30,406 nucleotides of DNA from Rathayibacter_A sp036510655 (GTDB taxonomy: Bacteria > Actinomycetota > Actinomycetes > Actinomycetales > Microbacteriaceae): contig DATCDQ010000030.1 of assembly GCA_036510655.1 (NCBI GenBank), forward strand, positions 1 to 30,406. The letters are read 5' to 3'. The position numbers and the translations under genes are program-made. Shown piece after piece: positions 24,683 through 30,406 of this stretch (positions within the stretch are counted from its first letter, which is position 1; each line of letters begins with the position of its first letter). The notes beneath the pieces were generated by a model that saw only the letters and a list, made by a program, of their open reading frames with translations, had not been told where the DNA came from and ran no database searches.

Positions 24683-24718
24683 CGAGAGTCTCCTTGAAGG
24701 TCACCGGGTGCAGCTGGA

Positions 24719-25753
24719 TCAGCGGGCTTTGCTTTGGAAGATGCCGGGCTCGCCGAAGTGATGGGCGAGCTTGTTAGCGGCGAAGATGAGCAGCGCCCCG
24801 ACGACACCCTTTGCCAGGCCGGCGGCGGCACCGGCACTCCAGTCGCCTCCGATAACACCGGCGTAATAGGTGAAGGTGTCCAGCACCTCCGCCGCACCGG
24901 CGCCAACGGAATCGCGTTGCAGGATGAATTGCTCGAAACCGACGCTCAGAATGTCGCCGATGCGCAAGATCAACAGCAGGATCGTCACAGTACGCAGGGA
25001 CGGGAGGGTGATATGCCACAGTCGCCGCCAGCGGCCCGCGCCGTCAGCGGCAGCCGCTTCATACAAGGCGACGTCGACGCTGGCCAGGGCGGCGAGGAAG
25101 ATGATCATCGCCCAGCCGGAGTCCTTCCAAATGAGTTGGACGGTGATCAGCCACGGGAACGTATCCGGGTTGGTCATAAACGGGATGGTGCCCATCCCGA
25201 AATTGCGGAGCATATTGTTCACGAAGCCCGCACCGCCAAGAGCCTGCTGGAAGAGGGCGATCACCAGCACCCAGGACAGAAAGTGCGGCAGATAGACGAT
25301 CGATTGAAAAACCTTGCGGACACGATTGCTGATCAACGAGTCGACCATCACGGCCAGCAGAAGCGGGATCGGGAAGAACAGGACGAGCTGGAACGCTGCC
25401 AACACCAAGGTGTTTTTCAGCGCATTCCAAAAGTCCGGATTGGAATACAGATCGATGAAATTCTGAAAGCCGACCCAATCACTCTGAGTGATACCCAGAT
25501 AGGGCTGGAAATCTTGAAACGCGATCACGTTGCCAAGGATCGGGACATAAAAGAACAACGCCAAGAAAACCACGCCCGGCACCATCATCAGAATCATCTG
25601 TTTGTCCCGATGGAACCGACTCCGCAACGAGACCCGCTTAGCGCCGGTCCCCGACCGGGTAGATCTCTTCGACCTCAACGGTGCACCAGGCCCAGAGGAA
25701 TCACCCCTGGCTGCCGGTCGGGAAGTCGGAGCGTCCTGCAGTACCGCTCTCAT
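24719..25753 (-). CDS. Carbohydrate ABC transporter permease (LplB/MalF type)
   Basis: The 344-residue permease has a basic N-terminus and six helices (first: MILMMVPGVVFLALFFYVPI), with FQDFQPYLGI after helix 1, typical of LplB-like proteins. The EAA loop is EAAAADGAGRWRRLWHITLP (about 265-285). The ATG at 25753 has GGAG five bases upstream; an in-frame start at 25801 would add 16 residues without a ribosome binding site. It is the first gene of the sugar operon, about 60 bp downstream of a well-formed promoter and operator. Confidence 0.92.
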   Translation of the reverse strand: MRAVLQDAPTSRPAARGDSSGPGAPLRSKRSTRSGTGAKRVSLRSRFHRDKQMILMMVPGVVFLALFFYVPILGNVIAFQDFQPYLGITQSDWVGFQNFIDLYSNPDFWNALKNTLVLAAFQLVLFFPIPLLLAVMVDSLISNRVRKVFQSIVYLPHFLSWVLVIALFQQALGGAGFVNNMLRNFGMGTIPFMTNPDTFPWLITVQLIWKDSGWAMIIFLAALASVDVALYEAAAADGAGRWRRLWHITLPSLRTVTILLLILRIGDILSVGFEQFILQRDSVGAGAAEVLDTFTYYAGVIGGDWSAGAAAGLAKGVVGALLIFAANKLAHHFGEPGIFQSKAR

Positions 25754-25809
25754 CGTCTCTCCAGTTCCGTCGACGTTGACGCTGCGAGTGGCATTCCACA
25801 CACAACACT

Positions 25810-25853
25810 GTTAACCGTTTAAACAAGCTAGGGGATTAATCTCTCGACCGCAA
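25810..25853 (-). promoter_or_regulatory. Promoter and LacI-type operator of the sugar ABC operon
   Basis: On the minus strand, -35 TTGCGG (25853-25848), a 17-bp spacer and -10 TAGCTT (25830-25825) are followed at once by TTAAACGGTTAA (25822-25811), a CG-centred inverted repeat matching at 10 of 12 positions. The transcription start would fall inside the palindrome, the classical place for a repressor. The LacI gene in the same operon is the obvious candidate. A promoter of nearly the same design precedes tdh. Confidence 0.72.
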
Positions 25854-25882
25854 GGGCCGACGCTAAAATGTCGCGGAGCGGG

Positions 25883-27109
25883 TCACAGACCGCTACCGGG
25901 GTTGTAGCCCGATGCTGACCATGACGACGCCCCACCAGCGGCGTCGCGCGCGCCGACGAACGCGTCGACACACCGGCGGATCTCGTCATCCGTGTGCGCC
26001 GCCGACAGTTGCACGCGGATGCGCGCGGCATCCCGCGGCACTACGGGAAAACTGAACGCCGTCACGTACACGCCGTGATGCTGCATCTCGTTCGCGATCC
26101 GTGCGGTCAGCGCCGCGTCGCCGAACATCACAGGGACGATCGGATGCTCGCCAGGTAACAGTTCGAAGCCGGCATCCGTCATCAGCTGCCGGAACAACGC
26201 AGCGTTGTCCTTCAACCGCTGCCGCAACTCGGCTGACTGCTCCACAAGGTCGAGCGCGGTCAACGTTCCTGCGACGATCGACGGCGCGAGCGTGTTGGAG
26301 AACAGGTACGGCCGCGCACGCTGCCGCAGCAGGTCGACGATCTCGGCCCGAGCAGACACATAGCCACCCGATGCCCCACCAAGCGCCTTGCCGAACGTGC
26401 CGGTGTAGATGTCGATCCGATCGGACACCCCGAACAGCTCCGGCGTTCCCCTGCCGTTCTCGCCAATGAAGCCGACAGCGTGCGAATCGTCGACGAACAC
26501 CAGCGCGTTGTACCTCTCCGCCAGATCGCAGATCGCCTCGAGCGGTGCGAAGTAGCCGTCCATCGAGAACACGCCGTCCGTGACGATCACGCGGAAGCGG
26601 GCGTCGACGGCGGCCTGCAGTTGCGTTTCCAGATCGGCCATGTCGCGGTTCTTGTACCGCAATCGCTGCGCCTTCGACAACCGGATGCCGTCGATGATCG
26701 ACGCATGGTTGAGCTCGTCGGAGATGATGGCGTCCTCGGCGCCGAACAGCGTCTCGAAGACACCGCCGTTCGCGTCGAAGCACGACGAGAACAGGATGGT
26801 GGCATCCGTGCCGAGAAAGTGGGATACGCGGCGCTCGAGCTCGAGGTGCTGCTCCTGCGTGCCGCAGATGAACCGCACGCTGGCCATGCCATAACCCCAG
26901 GTTTCGATGGCGCACTTCGCCGCGTTCACGAGCCGTGGATCGTCCGCGAGGCCTAGGTAGTTGTTCGCGCAGAAGTTGAGCACTTCGGCACCGTCCGCCG
27001 TGATCAGCGTCTGCTGCGGTCCGCGGATGCCACGCTCCCGCTTGGTCAATCCGGCCGCCTCGATCTCTGCGAGCTGCCCGGTGAGGTGTTCCTTGAACGC
27101 TCCGTACAT
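25883..27109 (-). CDS. kbl: Glycine C-acetyltransferase (2-amino-3-ketobutyrate CoA ligase)
   Basis: This PLP enzyme cleaves 2-amino-3-ketobutyrate with CoA to glycine and acetyl-CoA, the second step of threonine degradation. The 408-residue protein has the alpha-oxoamine synthase fold: NFCANNYLGLADDPRL, TDGVFSMDGYFAPL, VDDSHAVGFIGENGRGT, and TGTFGKALGGASGG with the PLP-binding Lys about 241. The ATG at 27109 has GAGG seven bases upstream and its A is shared with the tdh stop codon; a GTG lies one codon earlier. The C-terminal 20 residues (Gly/Ser-rich) are slightly longer than usual. It is coupled to tdh. Confidence 0.95.
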   Translation of the reverse strand: MYGAFKEHLTGQLAEIEAAGLTKRERGIRGPQQTLITADGAEVLNFCANNYLGLADDPRLVNAAKCAIETWGYGMASVRFICGTQEQHLELERRVSHFLGTDATILFSSCFDANGGVFETLFGAEDAIISDELNHASIIDGIRLSKAQRLRYKNRDMADLETQLQAAVDARFRVIVTDGVFSMDGYFAPLEAICDLAERYNALVFVDDSHAVGFIGENGRGTPELFGVSDRIDIYTGTFGKALGGASGGYVSARAEIVDLLRQRARPYLFSNTLAPSIVAGTLTALDLVEQSAELRQRLKDNAALFRQLMTDAGFELLPGEHPIVPVMFGDAALTARIANEMQHHGVYVTAFSFPVVPRDAARIRVQLSAAHTDDEIRRCVDAFVGARDAAGGASSWSASGYNPGSGL

Positions 27110-28152
27110 CACAGTTCCTCCCAGTCAAGGATCACTTTGCCGCCGTCGGCTGCTGTCGCGGCGGCGAAACCTGCTTCCCATTCGGCGGCAGGCAGCTTCT
27201 CGGAGATGATCGACGCAATCGACGCGCGCAGTACGGCGCTGGTCTGCAGCATGGCGCCCATCGCGTTCCAGGTCTCGAACATCTCCCGGCCGTAGATGCC
27301 TTTGAGCGTGAGCATGTGGGTGACAACGGTGCCCCAGTCGATCGCGATCGGCGCGGCAGGCAAGCCGAGCATGGCGATCCGACCACCGTGGTTCATGTTC
27401 TCGATCATGCTCGGCAACGCGGATGGCGCCCCGCTCATCTCGAAACCCACGTCGAAGCCCTCCCGCATGCCAAGCGCATCCTGCGCGTGTCGGCTCGGGT
27501 CGTGCGACACGTCCACCGTGTAATCGGCGCCCATCCGTCTCGCCAGCTCGAGCCGGGCCGGGCTGATATCCGTACCGACGATGAAACGCGCGCCAACATG
27601 ACGGGCCACCGCGATCGACATCAACCCGATCGGACCACACCCGCTGACCAGAACATCCTCACCGATCACGGGGAACGCCAACGCCGTGTGCACCGCATTG
27701 CCAAGCGGATCGAAGATCGCCCCCACCTCAGGCTCGATCGACTCGTGATGCACCCACACATTCGTGCCAGGCAACGTCAAATACTCCGCGAACGCCCCAT
27801 CACGCTGCACACCCAAACCTTTCGTGCGGATGCACATCTGCCGCCGCCCCGCCCGACAGTTGCGGCACATGCCGCACACGATATGCCCCTCACCCGAGAC
27901 CATGTCGCCGACCGCCACGTCGGGCACGAGAGGCCCTACCTCGACCACCTCACCGAAGAACTCATGCCCAGGGATCAACGGCGCCTTGACCGCCGACGCC
28001 GCCCAATCGTCCCACCGCAGAATATGCAGATCCGTGCCGCAGATCCCGGTACGCAACACCCGGATCTTCACCTCATCGGGACCCGCGACCGGTTCGGGAC
28101 GATCAACCAGTTCGAGGCCGGGGCCACGCTGCGCCTTATAGAGTGCCTTCAT
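27109..28152 (-). CDS. tdh: L-threonine 3-dehydrogenase
   Basis: The 347-residue zinc-dependent medium-chain dehydrogenase oxidises L-threonine to 2-amino-3-ketobutyrate with NAD+. The catalytic zinc site is in GICGTDLHI and GHEFFGEVVEVG, the structural zinc cysteines are in CGMCRNCRAGRRQMC, and the cofactor site is VSGCGPIGLMSIA. Length matches the family (341-347). The ATG at 28152 (MKALYKAQRG) with AAAGG six bases upstream is chosen over an in-frame extension to 28218. Pairing with kbl makes the threonine role secure. Its promoter carries the same palindrome type as the sugar operon. Confidence 0.95.
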   Translation of the reverse strand: MKALYKAQRGPGLELVDRPEPVAGPDEVKIRVLRTGICGTDLHILRWDDWAASAVKAPLIPGHEFFGEVVEVGPLVPDVAVGDMVSGEGHIVCGMCRNCRAGRRQMCIRTKGLGVQRDGAFAEYLTLPGTNVWVHHESIEPEVGAIFDPLGNAVHTALAFPVIGEDVLVSGCGPIGLMSIAVARHVGARFIVGTDISPARLELARRMGADYTVDVSHDPSRHAQDALGMREGFDVGFEMSGAPSALPSMIENMNHGGRIAMLGLPAAPIAIDWGTVVTHMLTLKGIYGREMFETWNAMGAMLQTSAVLRASIASIISEKLPAAEWEAGFAAATAADGGKVILDWEEL

Positions 28153-28239
28153 CGGCGCCTTTCCGTGTCGAGGTCTGGCGGCGACGAGTCCCAGCCATCG
28201 ACTATCTAGACCCGCCACTACAGTGTTTTGGTCCGGGAG

Positions 28240-28281
28240 TTAACCGATTAATAACCCTATAGCTTTGGCCCGCAACCGCAA
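28240..28281 (-). promoter_or_regulatory. Promoter and LacI-type operator of tdh-kbl
   Basis: On the minus strand, -35 TTGCGG (28281-28276), a 16-bp spacer and -10 TAGGGT (28259-28254) are followed by TTAATCGGTTAA (28251-28240). Like the sugar operon site, it is CG-centred and matches at 10 of 12 positions. The decamer CCCTTGCGGT covers the -35 in both promoters, and the distance from it to CGGTTAAC is 28 bp here and 29 bp there. Confidence 0.65.
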
Positions 28282-28454
28282 GGGAGGCCTTGTAAATTGA
28301 GACATATTGGCCCGCTGTTCAGATTCAATGGTTTGCGAGTTGCGTGCGAGACATCAATCGCGACCGACGCGAACGGCTACCTGGACGGTAGCTGAGCAGC
28401 TAATAGCTTCGCCTTCACCATTCCGACGAGTTTACGAGTGACACCACGGTGTGA

Positions 28455-28613
28455 TCCTCGCCGGCGCCCTGTCCCTCTCCAGCTCCGGAGACCTCGTTCG
28501 CGTCGCTCGGGGTCATCGGCGAAGGCGGACTCGTCTTCCTGCTCGTCGCCACCCTGCTTTCCACCGCGGCGGCCCTCCGACACGAAATACCCCGCACACT
28601 CGCCACCGAATAG
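28455..28613 (+). pseudogene. Possible C-terminal remnant of a membrane transporter
   Basis: A frame ending in TAG at 28611-28613 reads SLGVIGEGGLVFLLVATLLS followed by TAAALRHEIPRTLATE. This is one hydrophobic helix and a polar tail, resembling the last transmembrane segment of an MFS transporter. An in-frame stop at 28452 and a Ser/Pro-rich stretch precede it. With the palindrome just downstream it may be what is left of a MarR-regulated transporter locus. The evidence is weak. Confidence 0.3.
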
Positions 28614-28670
28614 TTGGATGTCACCGGGCGCGGCCGGGTGCGCGGCCGGACGCCTCAAAGTCCCTACTTT

Positions 28671-28683
28671 GTTGCTAAGCAAC
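28671..28683. promoter_or_regulatory. Perfect palindrome GTTGCT-A-AGCAAC (MarR-like operator)
   Basis: A 6-1-6 perfect inverted repeat. The core TTGCTnAGCAA resembles operators of MarR-family repressors, which often sit just before their own gene. Here an ORF of 50 codons starts 11 bases downstream. No intact MarR gene is present in the window. Confidence 0.45.
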
Positions 28684-28693
28684 GTGTGGTTGC

Positions 28694-28846
28694 ATGTACC
28701 TCGGCGCCATTGCGGAAGACATCGTCCGATTCCACCACGACTCCCGCGCGCTCGATGGCGATACGGTCCAATACTCGCCCTCGACTCAGCGCCTCCGCCC
28801 AAGGGACAACAGGGGGATACGTTCTCATCTCACTTGTCATCGTTGA
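28694..28846 (+). pseudogene. Short ORF after the palindrome, possible regulator remnant
   Basis: The frame from ATG 28694 reads MYLGAIAEDIVRFHHDSRAL and continues 30 more residues that become Arg-rich before TGA. The first 25 residues look like a real helical N-terminus and lie directly behind an operator-like palindrome. It could be the decayed start of an autoregulated DNA-binding protein. No domain is recognisable. Confidence 0.3.
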
Positions 28847-28952
28847 CGATTCGATCGGTTGAATGCAATCATGCGATTAACAGGATGATTATGGGTATTA
28901 TTATGGCGCGGATTTAACGGTGATTTCAAGAGTTCCGCAGTAAGCTGAAGCT

Positions 28953-29357
28953 ATGACAGACTGGACAGCGCTCGTATCTGAGCAGCGCCCGGGCCTTCGC
29001 GCTTACGAGGACTCGGTACGTTCGACGCTGCCCGAGGTCGTCGTAAAGATCCGCGAGATTCTCGGTGTGCGCCTGGTGGCCTACATCGGCAACGTGAAGT
29101 CGACCCAACCGGTCGCGGCGTGGGCTACGGGGCAGCGTTCCCCGGGGGAACGCGACGCTGATCGACTGCGCCTGGCATTCCAGATCGCCGGCCTCCTCCG
29201 TGAGCGGTACTCGGCCATCACTGTGCAGTCCTGGTTCAAGGGCATGAACCCGGCCCTGGGCGACGGCGCACCGGCCCGCATTCTCCGCGAAGGAGACCCG
29301 GTGGAGGTTGGACCGGACGTTCTCGCCGCGGCGAAGTCCTTCACCTTCACCGGGTGA
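28953..29357 (+). CDS. XRE/MbcA(ParS)-like protein, orphan
   Basis: The 134-residue protein starts MTDWTALVSEQRPGLRAYED. A central helix-turn-helix-like region (about 42-80: AYIGNVKSTQPVAAWATGQR) is followed by a C-terminal motif SWFKGMNPALGDGAPARILR, which resembles the W-x3-P-L-x-G-x-P-x2-L signature of MbcA/ParS/Xre antitoxins (DUF2384 type). These neutralise RES-domain toxins that degrade NAD+. No RES gene lies next to it; the adjacent genes run on the opposite strand. It could be an orphan antitoxin or a stand-alone regulator. The gene has its own AT-rich upstream region. Confidence 0.65.
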   Translation: MTDWTALVSEQRPGLRAYEDSVRSTLPEVVVKIREILGVRLVAYIGNVKSTQPVAAWATGQRSPGERDADRLRLAFQIAGLLRERYSAITVQSWFKGMNPALGDGAPARILREGDPVEVGPDVLAAAKSFTFTG

Positions 29358-29499
29358 GCGTCCCCGACCTCGAGATCGATGACCCGGACAATTGCCGGTC
29401 GAGGCGATTTCCGCCCACCACCCGGCTGGTCGGCTGTGACTGACTCCATCGGAGAAAGTTCGGCTGCGCCAACCAGATTGGCCGCTACTGATTCATCAC

Positions 29500-29793
29500 C
29501 TATTCGCGCAGTGTTGCCGCCATTTCGGTATGGGAGATCCTGCGTTGGATTAGCCATTCCGTAGCGGAGGTCGGGCGGTTGCGTGGCGTGTTGCGGTGGA
29601 TGTTCTCGCACAGTTCCCCAAGGATCTGCAGCGTCAACTCCCTGCGCTGCGACTGACTGGCTCGTCCCGTCCCTCTCAGGGTCTTGACTACTGCTGCTTC
29701 GACAGCCACTACGGATACTCCGAGCGGTGGAACGTAGTTCAACACGGTGTAGGCCACCAGCTGGGCGGGAAGATCCGCGCCGATCGTGGTCAT
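29500..29793 (-). CDS. Hypothetical protein
   Basis: A 97-residue minus-strand ORF begins MTTIGADLPAQLVAYTVLNY and has amphipathic helices in its middle (RRELTLQILGELCENIHRN). It starts 48 bp after the next minus-strand gene ends, so the two could be one unit. The ribosome binding site is weak (GAAG). No family is recognised. Its composition is protein-like, unlike the Arg-rich overlapping frames, but it could still be spurious. Confidence 0.42.
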   Translation of the reverse strand: MTTIGADLPAQLVAYTVLNYVPPLGVSVVAVEAAVVKTLRGTGRASQSQRRELTLQILGELCENIHRNTPRNRPTSATEWLIQRRISHTEMAATLRE

Positions 29794-29841
29794 GGTTGCT
29801 TCGGGCTTCGCCGAACCTGACGCCTGACTCGCGCCGGGCAG

Positions 29842-30266
29842 TCATGGCGGTTGCCAGACCAAGGGCCCCTGAATCCGCAACCCGCCGGAGGCGCGAAGAA
29901 GTTCGTGCGCATCGGTGAAGATGGTGCCGTATTCGGCGTCGGCGCCGATCGCGCGTGTACGAAACGAGCGATACTGGGCCGTGTCAGGGCTCAACCCGGG
30001 TGGGGCGCGGCAGTAGCGGATGTCGCCGCCGGTGAACAGTTCCCAGAACCGGCGCACCATGAACCCGGGCTGCTCTCCGCGTGCACGCTCCTTGCCAGCG
30101 GCAGCGCGGAGGATGGCGCGGGCGAGCAGTCCGAAGTCGTCGCCGATGGTGCGCCGGACCTGGTAATCGATTGGTGGCTTCTCTGTCTGAAGTCGCGTGT
30201 AAAGATCTTCGATCCATTCAAGCGCAGTATGGAGGGTGTTCTCGCGGGTGAGGTTCCGCCAGATTC
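29842..30266 (-). pseudogene. Unknown protein, 5' part removed by the IS256-type element
   Basis: The open frame on the minus strand runs from the IS boundary (about 30266) to TGA at 29842. It encodes about 140 residues, beginning TRIWRNLTRENTLHTALEWI and including RRTIGDDFGLLARAILRAAA and FWELFTGGDIRYCRAPPGLS. The frame is open across the whole interval and enters the IS without a start codon, so the IS truncates a longer gene. An internal ATG at 30060 could give a 72-residue product. The family is not recognised. Confidence 0.6.
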
Positions 30267-30406
30267 GGGTCTGTCAAATTAACGGTGTAACTGGGTTGTT
30301 GTTGGGTTAGTTGCTGTGGGCGGACAGGCGCCCGTTGAAGGTGATGTCGAACGCGTTCAGGGCGCCTTTCCAGCGCTGCGTCCACCGGGCCCGGCCCTGA
30401 CCGGTG
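30267..30406 (-). mobile_element. IS256-family insertion sequence, one end (partial)
   Basis: The terminal inverted repeat appears to start at about 30267 with GGGTCTGTCAAATTAACGG, a typical IS256-family end (G-rich start, TGTCAAATTAA core, then GTGTAA). The transposase stop codon lies 40 bp inside. The rest of the element is right of the window, so the target duplication cannot be checked. Confidence 0.75.
30307..30406 (-). CDS. IS256-family (mutator-type) transposase, C-terminal fragment
   Basis: The last 32 codons read TGQGRARWTQRWKGALNAFD followed by ITFNGRLSAHSN and TAA. The RWT-RWK-ALN-F-I-F-R pattern is the usual C-terminus of IS256-family DDE transposases. The catalytic residues are outside the window. 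Confidence 0.78.
   Translation of the reverse strand, partial: TGQGRARWTQRWKGALNAFDITFNGRLSAHSN

Larger units (their letters stand above)
28282..28952. other. Intergenic region with gene debris
   Basis: About 670 bp between the tdh promoter and the XRE/MbcA-like gene. It contains a possible membrane-protein remnant (28455-28613), a perfect palindrome (28671-28683) and a short ORF after it (28694-28846). The last 90 bp (28860-28950) are clearly more AT-rich than the rest and probably hold the promoter of the next gene: TAAGCT lies 6 bases before its ATG, fitting a leaderless start. Confidence 0.45.

Noticed and set aside
28377..28802. A 141-codon minus-strand frame in the intergenic debris
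   Set aside because: Gly/Arg-rich low-complexity reading with no ribosome binding site or recognisable motif.
29081..29845. A 254-codon minus-strand frame whose ATG overlaps the stop of the unknown gene at 29842
   Set aside because: The coupling looks tempting, but the protein is Arg/Ser-rich, overlaps the whole antisense of the XRE/MbcA-like gene and has no domain-like pattern.

Overview
The window is high-GC DNA from an actinomycete, most likely a Microbacteriaceae (order Micrococcales). This rests on the codon bias, many GTG/TTG starts, overlapping GTGA/ATGA gene junctions, an SCO6880-type conjugation module, and a REP-like palindrome of the kind I associate with that family. I cannot name the genus.

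Left part (1-3440): the end of an IS1595-type insertion sequence sits in a GH13 alpha-glucosidase gene and removes its C-terminal domain. A second, intact GH13 gene (cyclomaltodextrinase/neopullulanase-like) diverges from it. Both genes contain small in-frame tandem repeats, and the intact one also carries a REP-like palindrome inside its coding frame.

Integrative element (3527-~12400): tRNA-Thr(GGT) and tRNA-Met(CAT) are followed by a strong terminator. Then come a tyrosine integrase (facing the tRNA), an XRE repressor, a divergent MerR/AlpA-like excisionase and a tiny CxxC protein. The next block is a tightly overlapped conjugation operon: sigma-like regulator, membrane-anchored transglycosylase with a C-terminal M15-like peptidase domain, lipoprotein, two small membrane proteins, VirB6/TrbL-like protein and SCO6880-family protein. 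The VirB4 and coupling ATPases and the relaxase expected next are absent, so the element looks truncated. An NlpC/P60 remnant, an MFS exporter and an N-terminally truncated ArdC-like antirestriction gene follow.

Sugar locus (15001-25850, all minus strand). In transcription order: two LplB/LplC-type permeases, a large Tat-type solute-binding lipoprotein, a LacI regulator, a Gfo/Idh/MocA oxidoreductase, a TIM-barrel isomerase/epimerase, a second Gfo/Idh/MocA oxidoreductase, a chimeric ORF and a GH35 beta-galactosidase. In the chimeric ORF the N-terminal half of a GH29 alpha-L-fucosidase is fused in frame to the last 82 residues of an unrelated sugar ABC permease, the mark of a several-gene deletion. 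The cluster looks built to import a galactose/fucose-containing oligosaccharide and to cleave it hydrolytically and perhaps by oxidation-elimination.

Threonine degradation (25883-28300): tdh and kbl form a two-gene operon. Its promoter and that of the sugar ABC operon share one design: a CCCTTGCGGT box, then a -10, then a CG-centred palindrome of the form TTAACCGnTTAA. This suggests a common LacI-type regulator.

Right end (28282-30406): gene debris with a MarR-like palindrome, an orphan XRE/MbcA-like protein, two minus-strand genes of unknown function, and an IS256-family element that cuts the second of them.
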